NCBI RefSeq assembly: GCF_964199755.1
Contig: NC_133930.1
Span: 30,929,071-30,993,070, forward strand
Direction of reading: 5' to 3'
Length of the DNA stretch: 64,000 nucleotides
DNA from: Larus michahellis
Taxonomy: Eukaryota > Chordata > Aves > Charadriiformes > Laridae
The translations under genes were made by a program, and so were the position numbers. Shown here one piece after another: positions 43,701 to 57,515 of the stretch. Below the pieces are notes generated by a model. It saw only the letters and a list, made by a program, of their open reading frames with translations, had not been told where the DNA came from and searched no databases. The stretch's first letter is position 1. The number at the start of each line of letters is the position of its first letter.

Positions 43701-46700
43701 AGCCAGGAAAAGCAGTAAGTCAGGATTGCGGGGGACAGGCTGGGCATAGACCTACCTGCAGCTCAGCTCAGGCAAGGCTTGGGTGCCTGGGCACGAGCCT
43801 AAAGGGGGCTCCTGGGCCCATGGGCAGAGGGTGCACCGGCGGGGGTCATCGATGAGGCTGTCCAGGACAGCTAAAGCCTACTGTTAGACGTAGCCCCCTA
43901 GTAATGAGGAGTCCATTGCCTTCTGTAATACATCCCATGTTCATTATTACTAGTTTTAATAGCAATCATCTTTTTACAAGAGTAGGACATCTCCTGTGAC
44001 TCCATTCTTAGAGCAGCCAATTCTGCAGTAACTATGCTCCTTCTGCTTTAACTGTCATATTTAACTACATGTTGCTATTTTTAAATGCAATAGGGAAGTA
44101 CTGATGCGTAGAGCTATTATATTCATACTCAAATATAACTGTTAACAAAAACTAAAAGTCAATTAATTTCCAGTTGCTCTTCGTTGCACAGCAGCACTAT
44201 TTTTTCCTTAGAAAAGCAGGAACAGCCCGAGTTCCAAGTAGAGATTTGGAAAAGTCTGAGCAGAAATATGGCCAACTTGATCCCTGTACCTGCTCCAATG
44301 GACTTTTTTCCCTGATAATATGAAAGTAACAAAGAAACAAAAGTTGTCCCAGTTTCTCTATAGTTAAGCTCCGCTGAGCTGACCACAATGCTGCTAACAG
44401 ATCTTATCTCAAATTAGGCAGATTGGTTACATGCTTTAGTGACCTATTCACTTCTCTCTTTTTCAAAGCAAACTTGTTTAACTTTAACAAGATGCCACCT
44501 CAGGGCAGCTTCCCACATCTACATGGCATGACTTTGCAACTTTGCTACTTCTCACAAGGCAGCAGACCAGAAGATGGGTGGGGCTGATAACACAATACCA
44601 AGTGGTAGAGACCTTCCTTGCACTAGTTCCGCCTTTATTGAACAGCCATGCTCAGCCAAGGCCTTTTAACTTAAAGAGAGCATTACACAAGGTATCATGG
44701 CATGGATCCAAGTGATCTTCAGTTGAATAAATCATCAGCTCAAGTACTACAGAAAGACCTAATAGCAGAGTAATGGAGAATTACAAACAAGATCCCATAA
44801 TAAGATCCCATCATGTGCAGAAAAAAACATGGCAAAATGCAAGAACAAAGCAAGTACTATTAAAAAAAGACAAAGACAGATGGTAGCTATGATACTTCCT
44901 CCCCTGCAAAACAGGGAAAAGGCAGCAGCATGTTTTACTAAGCAGCCCTGGGGATGTGAAAACAAAATAGTTTCATAGCTGAGCAAATTCTGTTGCTGTT
45001 CAGTTATTTAACCGCTGCCCTGGCTGTTGGGCACATAACCCTGGAATACTGTGTCTCAAACAGTAACAGGATTTTGCTGGTGTTTCTAATCAGGAATTTG
45101 TTAGCAAATTACTAAAGGTTTCTTTGTGTGCCAGACTAACGGCTTTCGGTCCTATTTTCTGTCTGATTCCTCTCCTCTTCCCCTGCCCTCCTCTGCATAT
45201 TTCATATTTCAAATTTCCTTGAGCAGACACAGAAAAAGCAAAAATAAAATGACCACACATTTGTTAACATTTTTACCTATATTACTAACACCAGCTGAGT
45301 CAGAGTACAACTCTCTGGCTGATGTCTCCAGTAATCCGTTTCTGCTGGTGAGTCTCTAAAGGCTTTATTCTACAAATATAGAGATTTGAATATTTTATGC
45401 TATTAGACTAAGGTGCCATTTCAAGTCAAACTCTATGAATACAATCGGCAAGCTGTCTGATGCCTAAGCACTGTCCAAGGATGCTGTGGGTGTGTGACGG
45501 CTGTTTTGAATGCCATGAGAACAACTGCACAAGTTGCTTCTCGTAGGAAACATTGAGGGAAAACAATAACATCGCTGCAAGATCTGGTTTTTTTGTTCTT
45601 TTTTAAAAAATTGTTTGCTGTACACTAGCAACATGTGTGAATTTTGTAACAGAGAGACTCGTAATCTGTCTCTGGTGTTCTTAGAGTTTTAATGACACCC
45701 AACCCTTGTCAAGCAGGCATAAAAGTGGTACCTTCCATTGCTATTGGTATGAGAGAGGCTTGTATTTTGCCTGTCATTCACATGTTGAAACACCAGATTG
45801 CTAAGTGGTTCCACCTGTTTCGTCAATAATGAAATTATAATGTCCTGATTCTGGTGCAAAATCCTGTATTTCTGCACCTCTTCTATTCTTCTACTGGTAG
45901 AAGTTCAGTTTTCAGCTCCTTAATTCAGATTTTCACATCGCATTTGGAAGCTTCTCATCAGACCTTTCAGCCACATCTGTAATGTAGCACAGGACTCTGC
46001 CTGTAACATGGGCATTTTTTTTTTGCTATCTCAGCAAAAGGCATATTATTTTGAAATCCAGTTCATAGTGGGAGTAGGAAGGAAGAAAGCATGAAATGTC
46101 AATATTAAAAGGATTGTCATAAAACTTGGAGAAGAGGATCACAAGACCAAGAATGTCACATGACACAAGACAGCATGTGCTCATGAACAAGTGCTTTTTT
46201 TAAATCTTGTTTTTTCTCCAAATTTTGCTGAGCAATGGCGTATCTTTTTTCCCCATATATAGATAGAGCTACATCCTGCGGGGCACCAAGGTCTTGCAGG
46301 TCCCTTTATGTTCAATGTAAGCTGCAAAAACTGAACAGTTTCAAGGACTGGATCTATATACCTAATTTTTCTACTGACTGCAGTTATGCATGTCATGCTT
46401 GCTTACAAGCCTTGCAAGCTTGTAATTTTTTCCAGCTGAAAAAGCAAAGGTTGCAGGAACAGTTTTGCCTGTGTGCCTTCCCATAAGCTCTCAGGTATCT
46501 ATCAGAGGAATTAAATAGCAAACAAAATTTTGCAAATCCATCTATGAAAAATTAATTTGTAATTGGCTAGTCACTAAGGTTCCCTTTTTCATTTCAGTAG
46601 AGATTAACTAGAATTCTATCTATTTGTACATGGTTTTTCAATAAAATGGACACTCTGTCAAAGAACACAAACACGGCATTTTGAAATGTGTTGCCTGAGT

Positions 46701-49700
46701 AAAAGTTGAAGGAGGATCACGGGATAGTGTGGATGAAGCATGAGAGTTTTGCCTCGTTTAATGTTGGGGACTGCTCATGAACTATGTACGATGCATCCCA
46801 AACAGAGAACACAGAAATGACAGGGATTTTGATTCTGGGTGTTATGGTTTTTATCCTTTACGTAAACTTCTTCAAGCTCTTCAAGGAACAATACATACTG
46901 GCTGATCCATTACTTTCGGAAAAAATCATAAAATGGGAAGAAAACATGTCTGCAACATAAAAGCCTGCTCAAGAAGTGGACCCACTGACTTCCTCCTCCT
47001 GTTTATTCAGTGCCTATCCAAAGGCAAGCTTCATTGGATACTCTCTAAGTCTTAGACTGGAGGGGCCAGTGAACACCAGATCCTTATTCATACCGTCGAG
47101 TTTGATAGATTTTGCAATGTTTCCTCCTCATCTCTTCCTTCCATGATTCCCATGTAAACACAAACCACATTCACATAAGCATGGAGATGCAGGTGGCCTC
47201 ATCCAGTTCCTCGTCCCTGGCTGATCAGTCCCGAAGGTCAATAGTGAAACACTCACTCACACATCTTACACATACATCCACATTTGCAGTCCTTTTCAGG
47301 TCATGTACAATAATTTTCCACATCCTGTTCACTGAACTTAGCCCTGGGTCAGATCCTAGCCACGAGCCTGCAGTCCTGAGGCCTTTTTGATCATTCTTGT
47401 TGCCCTTCGTACGCCTTTTTGATGTGAAAGGGTGAGAACAGCCAACAGTGTTCAAGTGACAAGACCACCTTGAATTATGCGCTGATAAAATAACCTTCTC
47501 ATTTCTATCAGTAAAGTACTATTGAGTTGGCATTTGTTAGGGCAAAACGTCAATGATTTTAAAAGTGTTTAAGAGTTGATACTGTAGCCCTGGTTTGGGA
47601 GCACATTAAAAACATGCTAATTTTCAATGTGTGAATAAAAACCTCTCATCTTTACAGTAGGTCACACTGAAAGTACTAAAGTGTTTAACGTATTTAACTA
47701 CCACTGCAGCAAATGGGAGTCACAGAGGCACTTAAAGCACATACTTGCTAAACTGGAGTCTTCTGACTAAACACCTTGCTGCATCTGTCCTCACTCAGGC
47801 ACGTGCATTTTCAGTCACAGAGATTACTTCAATATATTCGGGTCTGTCCAGCAATTTTCATTGGCCTACATAAGCAAAACAGAAAAATAACTCTTAATAT
47901 GGAAGTATAGTATTCTTAATACAATGTAGTAATTATTCTTAATTAGACTGTAAACACGCCAGTCACTCTGAGACCTGTGTTTCCCAGGACTGTTTAAGAA
48001 CAATTGGTGCTGTTTCATCATATGATTCCAAAACAAGAGTAATAGAAACATTTCTGCCTGAGCATGCCCTTATTTTGCATTCATTGTCACGTGTTTACTA
48101 TAAGTATTAAGCCAAGTCATAAAGCAGTATCTGAGCTGGAAAAATGGCATCCAAGGATATATAACTTGCTTAACAAAACAAGTAAGCATTGATGTGCAGA
48201 ACTGTATTTTGTTCTGACAGTATTCCAACCAGTTTGCTTCCCACTCAATAGTTTTGTGGGTATGGTCTACAAAAGCTGAAACACTTCTCTCTTTTTTTAA
48301 CTAAGATTGTATCACTGAAACAAATGCTTTGTTTACATTTAGGAAAATGTCTATTTAACTCTATCAAGGAACTGCTGAAAGGTTGTCGTGGTTCAGTGAC
48401 TGAAAAAATGTGACTACTGGGGTGTAGCCTAAAAGCAGAAGTTCATAAAGCACTTCCCCTTCTAATCTAATTTACATCTCCAGAAGAACAAGCTCTATAG
48501 CTCCACACAGTGTTTATTTACAAATGTCAAATCTCTAAGCAGGTCACAGGATAGTTAATTAGAGATTTTTCTAAATGTGGATAAAGTCAACTAACTCTCT
48601 ATAATTTTTCTAATGCATTCTTCTTTAATGTGTTTATTTTTCTCATAGGTTATTTAGTATTTGTGAGGTCCATCTAAGAATATAACTGACAGTATTCACA
48701 CTTTTTGTGTGCGTCTATATTACCAGCTAGTCCTGATGTTGCATCTTTTGCCCCTTCAGATCTTCAGCTGAAGTACATGCTTCTGCTTGACAAAAAACTT
48801 GAAATCTGTCTCCTTAACTAATTTACATACATAACAATTTGGTGAGGCTCATATTATTAGCAAGATTTTAACAACAGAGGCTTAGGTGACTTCCTAGAGA
48901 CCACACAGGTGTCCCTGAATGGTCTCAGACCAGAAGTCAGAACTCTTTGGATACTATTGTCCTCACTGCTCTGAGACTCCTGACTGGAAAACATATTTTG
49001 GCTTGATGTGCACGGAATAGGCATGAAGAGCAATTTACCCATAAATACAGAAAAGAAGAGGCTCTGCTTTATGCTGATGATAATTCTTGCATCGAATGGG
49101 TTACCGTTACCATTTAATCAATGATGATTTGGGATGAGCAATCAGTTTTCATGTAATTTATCAAGAGAGAAATGATTTCCCAGTTTTGTCCTGCAACTGG
49201 AAGATATTCTAAGTCTGCAATAGATCACCAACAAACAGGAAACAACATCATGAGTTCAAACACCATTTATTTTACATTGCACGTGAACAGGAAAGAGTTA
49301 AAAAATATGATGCCTTCTCTGACAGTGACAATTTCAGTTGTACTTGCAGCTGCATTTTAGGGATATTGGGACAGCTCTACCTCAGTATCGACTTGGCTGA
49401 GTCTGACACAAGGGCCTTACAAAAAAGCTGATTTATTTTCATTGTAGTCACCGATCACAAAGAAGTAAAAACTGAATTGATCGCCCGTTTCTTTCAGACA
49501 CAACCACGTCAGTATAGACAGGGATGAGCTCCTACGGGGAAGAGAGATGGGAACTGGAATTCCTGTCGTTCAGGATGCTGCATGGCTGTAACACACAAAC
49601 TGATAGTAAACCGGGCTCTTGAAACAAGTGGTTTGCGTAACATTTTGTGGATGTTTACTTACAGCACTCTGTGTTTGTTTCCAAGCAGCTTGGGAATAAA

Positions 49701-52700
49701 ATTCCAAAGTTCAGATGATGAACTGCTAGCAAAATATTTAAAAAGAACTAGCTCAACCAGTATAAATACGTAATCAAAATAAAGTGGATTTGCTACAGCT
49801 GTCTTTGCTTACCAAATACAAGCCTGCAGAGGGCAGTGACAATGCTATAGGCACTTTAATACAGTGTCAGAGGTTCTTTAATATGCATCTCAGTCAAATG
49901 CCTACAATGAAGAGACACAGAAGACAAAATTAAGGTAAATATTAACTAATCACATACAAGAAAATCCCTCTATTTTATTTTTTTCTTTTTTCATTTTATT
50001 TTTTTACTTTGTCCCTTGTATCTGCTCAAGAAAATACTTGCAAATGTGTTTTGCATCTTGACACCTGTAAGTCATGATTCTGCTTCTTGGATAGAGGCAG
50101 TGTCCCATGCTGCAGATGATGTCCAACAGCCTACCAGATCAGACTCCCGCCTCCAACATGTATGTTCTTTACTGTTCAAGGCATGATCTATTACAGATAA
50201 CACTGTATCCATAACACAAGTTTATGGGTAACTTGTATCAATATAATATGTAGAGCAATATAATTCAAGTGCACTTTTGTGAGTTTCAGATGATACAATG
50301 CAGCAAATGTTCACAAAATTCCAGAAGCACCTAGTAAAGTCAATGATTTAAATGTATAAAATACAACAAGTCTAGGTCATCCTACCTACCAAAGCTTCCA
50401 TATCCAAGAACTATCTCTCTAACCATTTTGCCCATGATTCCGTAATGTATATGTATATTACATGTAATGTATAGTAACCATACTGTGCACCCCGTACTTC
50501 AGATAGAGTGTGCTACCTGGTAAAAACTTGCAGCCGTCACCCCAAAAAACCTTAATTCATTTCTTTCCACACGTGGCAGTTTGCATGGTGCTTTGGTCAG
50601 TTTGTTCATAATGTTGGTGCTTTCCTTAAGAGGCTGCATTGAATGCTCCAGAATCTAAAAGAATAAACGTATTTCCTAAAGCCAAGACTTTAAAAATTAT
50701 CTGTGATTCTGGATGTTCCGGCTTCCTTGTATCAAATATCAAACATCTTCAATGAATGCAATTCTCTAGACATATTCAGGAACCACAATGGCTTTTGGCA
50801 AAGCAACTGTGCGGACAAAGCAAATACTTCAGTGGTAGGCTGCTCTTGAAACTAAGAGCATATTCATCAGTCACTGAAACCCAGATAATAAAGTCTGAAA
50901 GAAGATAATGTATTTCTAAGGATATTTTTACTGAGGAGGAATTTTTTTTAAAAATAATGTCCTACTGAATTTATAGCACTTATGAAACCAAGTCCTCTGG
51001 ATTCTTTCTATAAGGATTTTGTTCCGAAGAACCCAAATCTTCCACAAATGTTGTGGTAGCGATGTTAAATCTGACAGCCCATGATTTTGGCACATATATT
51101 TATTGACACTGACAATGATTAATCCATTAAGTAATAAGAGTTGCTTTCAGAGCTTTCAAATATTTTTCTACTTTTACCTTCATGTGTGGTTTTATATATC
51201 ATGTATCACTGTTAATGTATGGGTAAGAGCTCTGCTTTGATTTCCCTTTCTATTTTGTCGGAGACGAGTAAACATAAGAAAGTATTTTGGGCCCAAATTT
51301 ATTTGATTCCATAACTACAACTTTATTGCAATATTTATATCCACTCCAAAATTCACTAGCAAATTTACTAACTTACTTGCAAATTTTAGGTTTGGGTTCT
51401 TGAATGCTTGAGGAAAGCTACTTCTGCCAGCTACTAGCGATTTTGTGACCATTTGTGAATAATTGAGTACTGGGAAAAACAGGTGGAGGGTATCCAATTA
51501 ATTTTATAACTTGCACTTCCTTTGCTCAGAATTACCTTTTTACTCTATTTAACCTTAGCTGGGTATAAAAATAAAAAAATAATTTGACTTAAAGTGAGTA
51601 GAACTATAATGATTAATCCAAAAGAAATGTACTGGTCTATTCCAGAATGATTGTTTTGTATGGTAAAATGATGGAGTCTAGCTATTGTAAATGAGCATTG
51701 TCCCAGTATTTCAGGTCATATACCATATATAAGCACAGATTGCTGAATTTGATTTTGCAGTAACAATAGAATATACTGTTCTTCCCCTTCTTTCTAACAG
51801 TCTCTTCACAGGAATACTCCTGACTTGTTTGTTTCATAACCAATTTTAAGATGACAAGATGACTGAATAAAGATATTTTGATATACACAACACAGATGCT
51901 CATGCATTGTCACACACCTTCTATGGTTTATATGATGTAATACCTGCATTTTAAAGCAGCCTGGCAAAAACTTCATGCCATTGACTATGACCATGCGTCA
52001 CTAAAAGTCCTTCTGTAAGTTTTTTTGCCTTTGAGCTATGTTGCTGGCAGTAATAACAGTCAGGGGAAGGGTCTTTTTTAAAAATAACTGTTCATGCAAC
52101 AGCTGCAGACATAAGATTAGGTGAGAGCTAGCTGCATAATCTAAATGACAATACATGGCAATAGCTGCAAAGCAATGCCAGGAGTCTAACAGTGGCAACT
52201 GTGCGAAATACCTACCCTTCTGGATCTACTTTTGCCACCAGCAGTGTCCCCTCCTTCCTCTCACGAGCCTGCTAGTATCGAGACTTAAGGATCTAGGCTT
52301 GTATATTTTAATGTGCATGGATGCTCCCACAGATCTGCAGGAGCTCTTCGTTTTCAGGACACAGCTATCTCAAGAGTGCAGTTTCTAAAACAATAGGTCT
52401 GTCACTGAGTAGGCAGCTGCAAGCAAGTCTTATCTTCAACTAGGTGAACTTGATGACAACTGACAACCGGACCTTTGTGCATAAAAGGCTTTCACAACTC
52501 TGTCGAGCTTTGTTATCATAGTCTCACTGCTATATCCTGTAATTGTGCCTTGGTAGCCACTGCCAGATCTGTTCAAGAAATTCCGTGAGCTTAGTCCCCT
52601 CTGTGCATTTCATTTCCACACAACTTTTGCGTCACAGGGTATTAGGAGTTACATTCCCATACCACAACACTGAAAAATGTGCTTGTGTTTTTGTACTCAA

Positions 52701-54124
52701 GTACAAACAGCCTACGTTTGTCTATTAAAAGTCTGTTATTACCAAATTGCCAATCTAGGCATCTAAATATGTTCTTGATACAGACCACAGAATTGTACCA
52801 AAAGTGACATAGTTTAGATCATATTCATATCACTGATTTGAGGATTTTGATAGTCACATTTTTAACGAAACACTGCACCACCATTATTTCTCATTTCAAT
52901 TGTGTGCCTCGTGTCTCTCCACAGAGAAAGCAACAATAGCAACCATACAAACATTGCAAAGACTTCAGTCTCTTTACTTTTTGCACAATATACAGTTACA
53001 AAAAAAACCCTACAGTGTAGTTGCTATTAACAGCAATAGTCGTTTCCTTCATGAATGCTGCCCTCAGCATACAACCTCGCATTGTTCCACAGGAACAAGA
53101 AGAGCTGGAAGCATGTTTGCCTCTTCTGCGTACACATGTGTTAGGATGCTGTAGCACTAACTAAAGAAGCTACAAGGAAGTATGAAAGACATGCAGGTCC
53201 CTTACTTATTGTTTCATGGACTTTCTTTGAGAAATTTCTCTGTACTTTCATCAAGTAAGGTGCACTTGGCAAAATGTAATTAATCCAGAAGAAGGATCAT
53301 CATAAAAGTCATACCTATTCTTCAAGATGTATTTTGTATCATTCATTTCCTAATATGAGGAATAGAAGGGGAGTTAGTAAGTGAGATGCTGCTACACTCC
53401 TGAATATTATTTCCATTTCCTAGTTTAGAATGCTAGCTATCAAAAAAGCAGGCCAAAAAGAGTTCAGAGAAGAGACTATAGCAAGAAGGGTGCTTGTAGT
53501 GATTGGCACCGATTGGCATCTATCTGACAGCAGGGAATTTGATGGCAACACATTTTCCAGTTGCATACTTAAAAGTCTAAGGTATGAAATATCTTGTTAT
53601 TCTGCTCCTTTACGATAATTTTTTTCAAGTTATATTACAGTTTTGTCTGAATTCCAATATATACATCTTGTAATTCACTTCTCTTCCTGTGTTTGTGTTC
53701 AGACAGAAATATTTCAGCTGGAACGTGGTATTTCGTATGGTAACAACAACAATTTATTAGCAGAAAGATGCTAGGAGAGAGCAGGCCTTAGGTGAGGGGA
53801 CAGACCACGTTCTTTGAAGGGAACTGGGTAATCAGCATGCAGTGAGACCTGTTTCAAGACAGCTCAGCCAGAGAAACTCCTCTAGCAAGTAGTGCTGGGC
53901 GACTGGTTCAGTAAACTTCCCTGGTTATTTCTACTGGTAGATATTTCTTTCCAAGACAGGCACTGCCTTTGGAATAGTGTGGACATCTACCTTTAGTTCT
54001 CTTCCATCTCCTTTTATTTTCTAATTACAAGAGGAGACTAACAAGCCCCATTCACTACATCTAAAGCTATAGCTTTAGTTTCTACTCTTCATCCTTCACA
54101 CTACATGCTCCTGTGCTCTTAACT
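37714..54124. other. Gene-poor intergenic region
   Basis: About 16 kb, mostly AT-rich. Apart from a CR1 fragment at 40281, nothing was recognised. Two small oddities are a GC-rich patch at about 43640-43870 and an 82-codon open frame at 41562-41810 of hydrophilic composition; neither has a recognisable family. An A16-like run lies at about 39507-39523. In mammals no gene is known here between PDCD1LG2 and RIC1. Confidence 0.55.
40281..40332 (+). mobile_element. CR1 LINE 3' fragment, diverged
   Basis: GGGGTTGGGGGTCAACTAAG followed by TGATCTCCAGAAGTCCCTTC and TAACC resembles the CR1 3' end in the plus orientation (typical form GGTTGGACTAGATGATCTCC). Short and diverged. Confidence 0.65.
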
Positions 54125-56306
54125 CTCACAGGAGTTTGCAGTCCTAAGGGATGTGGGTCAGGTGAAGAGTGAAATCAGGACCCTGAATTTTGGGAAAGCA
54201 AACTTCCAGCTCTGCAAGGAGTTAGTCAATGGGAAACTGCCCTCAGGGACAAGGCAGCAGAACAGAGCTGGCAGATCTTTAAGGACACTTTCAATAAAGG
54301 GCAAGAGCTCTTGATCCCCAGGTGTAAGAAATCGGGAGAGGAAGGCAAGAGAGACCATAATGGATGAGTCAAGACCTGCTGGTCAAACTAAAGGGCAAGA
54401 AGGAAATGCACAGGCAGCGGAAGCAGGGACAGGTATCCTGGGAAGAGTACAGGCACCTGCCCTGTTGTGTACGGATGGGCTCAGGAAGGCCAAGGTGTAA
54501 CTGGAGCTGAACTTGGCAAGGGATACAATGAATAATAAGAAGGGCTTCTACAGGTGTGTCAGCCAGAAAAGGAAGGTCAAAGAAAGAGTACCCCCCCTAA
54601 TAAGCAAGACTGGCAAACTGGTAAAAATGGACAAGAAGTCTGAGGTACACAAAAACATTTTTGCCTCAGTCTTCACTGGCAACCTCTCTTTCCACACCCC
54701 TCGAGTTGATGGACCAGAAGATGGGGACTGGGGGAGCAAAGTCCCTCGCACTGTAAGAGAAGATCAGGTTCCAGACCACCTGAGGAACCTGAACATAAAT
54801 AAGCTTATGGAACCTGACAAGATGCATCCAAGTCCTGAGGAAACTAGCTGATGCATTTGCCAAGCCACTCTCCATGATATTTGAAAAGTCATAGCAGTCA
54901 GGTGAGGTCCTCGGCGACTGGAAAAAGGGAAACATCACACTCATTTTTAAAAAGGGTAGACAGGAGGACCCTGGGAACTACCGACCTGTCAGCCTCACCT
55001 CTGTGCCTGGGAAGATTATGGACCAGATATTCCTAGAAGCCATGCTAAGGCACATGGATGACAGGGAGGTGATTTGAGACAGCCAGCATGGCTTCAATAA
55101 GGACAAGTCTTGCTTGACCAACCTAGTGGCCTTCTATGATGGAGTGACTACATCAGTGGACAAGAGAAGAGCTATGGATATCATCTATCTGGACTTCTCT
55201 AAGGCCTTTGACACGGTCCCCACAATATCCTTCTCTCTAAACTGGAGAGATATGGATTTGATGGGTGGACTGTTCAGTGGATGAGGAGTTGGCTGGATGG
55301 CCGCATCCAGAGGGTAGTGCTCAATGGCTCGCTGTCTAGATGGAGACCAGTGACAAGCAGTGTCCCTCAGGAGTCCATATTGGGACCAGTACTGTTCAGT
55401 ATCTTCATCAATTAAATTGCACGATTGAGAGCACTCTCAGTAACTTTGCAGATGACACCAAGCTGAGCAGTGAGGCTGACACTCCTGAGGGATGGGATGC
55501 CACCCGGAGGGACCTGGACAGGCTCAAGAAGTGGGCCCATGTGAACCACATGAGCTTCAACAAGGCCCACTGCAGTGTTCTGCACCTGGGTCAGGGCAAC
55601 CTCCCCGTGCCAATGCAGGCTGGGGGATGAAGGGATTGAGAGCAGCCCTGCTGAGAAGGACTTGGGGGTACTGGTGGACATGAGCCAACAGCACAGCCCA
55701 GAAGGCCAACTGTACCCTGGGCTACATCAAAAGAAGTGCATCCAGCAGGTTGAGGGGGGTGATTCTCCCCCTCTACTCTGCTCGTGTTGAGACCCCACCT
55801 GGAGTACTGCATCCAGCTCTGGAGTCCTCAGCACAGGAAAGACATAGACCTCTTGGGAGTTAGTCCAGAGGAGGGCCACAAAAATAATCATATAGATGGA
55901 ACACCTCTCCTATGAGGAAAGCCTGAGAGTTGGAGTTGTTCTGTGTAGAGAAGGCTCCAGGAAGACCTTATTGCAACCTTTCAGTACTTAAAGGGGGCCT
56001 ATAGGAAAGATGGGGACAGCGTTTTTAGCAGGGCCTGTTGTGATAAGGGGTAATGTCTTTATACTAAAAGAGGGAAGATTTAAACTACATATAAGGAAGA
56101 AATTTTTTACAATGAAGGTGGTGAAACACTGGAACAGGTTGCCCATGAAGTGGTAGATGCATCATCCCTGGAAACATTCAACGTCAGGTTGGACTGGGCT
56201 CTGTGCAACACGATCTAGTTGAAGGTGTCCCTGCTCATTGGAGGGGAGGCTGGACTAGATGACTTTGATTCAAAGTCCCCTCCAACCCAAACTATTCCAT
56301 GATTAA
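54125..56306 (+). pseudogene. Decayed CR1 LINE with reverse-transcriptase remnant
   Basis: A 2.2-kb, 5'-truncated CR1-like non-LTR retrotransposon. Across three plus-strand frames it encodes, in order, a linker region, the RT motifs [20 protein letters not shown] (about 54941-55000), [17 protein letters not shown] (about 55184-55222), a degenerate GSVLGP box near 55375, and the catalytic box FADDTKL (55445-55465). Several stops and frame shifts, for example TGA at 55076-55078 and TAG at 54892-54894, break the frame, so it is dead. The 3' end (CTGGACTAGATGACTTTGA and TCCAACCCAAACTATTCCAT) is typical of CR1. It sits about 340 bases from the RIC1 CpG island. Confidence 0.9.
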
Positions 56307-57010
56307 TACGTGAATAAAAGCACCTGGGCAGCCTTGGAAAGAAGATTAAGGCACAGGCCTTGGCTGAGATATAACCCAGCAGGAAAAAAAAATGACTTTT
56401 TTTTTTTTTTCAGATGAATCAGATTCTTGATGCAACTCATCACTTGGGAGAAATGTTTGTGCCAGCACCTGGCAGAAGCTTGACACCAAACCCATGACGA
56501 TACACACGCAGTGCATGAGCAACTGTTCCCTGCACCTGCGCTCACCTTGTCTGCAAAACACAGCCTTAATGGCAATGTCCATGCTGGTGACTCACAGGTC
56601 TTCCTCAGACAGACTTGTCTTCGTCGCCTACAGCGGCCCACCGTGGCATCCCTCCGCCACTTCATCAACCTCTTCGTGTCCTAAGCCGCAGGCGGGGTGC
56701 CAGAGGGACCTACTTTGTGCAAAGGCTCCGACACCACCAAACCCCGACGCAGGCCGGGCCCTCGCGGCGCTCTGAGTCCCCAGCAGCCCAACCGGCGCCC
56801 TTGCGCGCCTGCGCAGACCCCCCCGCGCATGCCTCGCCCCGAACCTTGACACGGAGGTTCTCGGGGCGGGAACCTCGGACGCCTCTGACGTCACTTCCAC
56901 GAGGCCCCCGCCGCCCTGGCCAATAGGCGCCTCCGTGCCTGGCCCCGCCCCGCCCCCGCCCCGCCCTCCGCCGCGGGGCTCAGACGCCGTCGAGGGCGGG
57001 GAGGAGGGAG

Positions 57011-57157
57011 ATGGCGGCGGCGGCCTCAGTGGCGACGACGAGGACGGCGGTGGCGGCAGCAGCAGAGACACGGAGAGCGGGCGGGCGAGGCACCCGCAGG
57101 AGACAGGAGCCGCTGCTGCAGCAGGAGCAGCTCCCGTGGGCCCGGTCGGAGCAGTGA
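57011..57157 (+). CDS. Upstream ORF in RIC1 leader, 48 codons
   Basis: ATG in GGGAGATGG (purine at -3 and G at +4, a strong start context) opens a 48-codon Ala/Arg-rich frame ending with TGA at 57155. It would be translated before RIC1 if the transcript starts upstream of 57011; otherwise the ATG is only part of a YY1-like initiator. No domain recognised. Confidence 0.35.
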   Translation: MAAAASVATTRTAVAAAAETRRAGGRGTRRRQEPLLQQEQLPWARSEQ

Positions 57158-57389
57158 CCGGCCACCTCCCCCGCCGCCGCCTCCTCCTCCTTCAGGCCGC
57201 GGCCCGCTTTGGCTCTCTCCCCTCCCGGGACTCGCTTCCTCCGCTCCTGCCCTCGGTGTCTCCGGCGCTCCCCGCGTTCCTCCCCCCTACACGAGAGCAG
57301 CGGCGGCGGTTGGGGGCGACGGGCCCCATCGGCGGGGAGACCTGGGCCGCCCCGCTGAGTCGAGGGGTCCCGTCGCTTTGCTGGTGATT

Positions 57390-57515
57390 ATGCATGGTTG
57401 GCTCCGGGCCGGTGGTCAGAGCCCGTCGTGCGGAAGCCGTCGAGCGGACAGCGAGCCCTCCTGCGTCTCCCCTTCGGCTGATGTCCCCGCCGTGCCCCCT
57501 CATAGGCTAGAGTAG
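57390..57515 (+). CDS. Overlapping upstream ORFs in RIC1 leader
   Basis: Two ATGs four bases apart (57390 and 57394, in TTATGCATGG) open different frames of 41 and 38 codons that stop at 57513-57515 and 57508-57510. Both end about 50 bases before the RIC1 start. The second has a G at +4. They may reduce RIC1 translation. Confidence 0.35.
   Translation: MHGWLRAGGQSPSCGSRRADSEPSCVSPSADVPAVPPHRLE

Noticed and set aside
35900-56600. Search for further Ig-domain exons (D-A-G-x-Y-x-C) belonging to a third ligand
   Set aside because: None found on either strand by reading the open frames, so a third intact B7-like gene is not supported.
56628-57387. Open frames of 147 codons (minus) and 150 codons (plus) in the RIC1 CpG island
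   Set aside because: Low-complexity products of a GC-rich leader; RIC1 itself starts at 57562.
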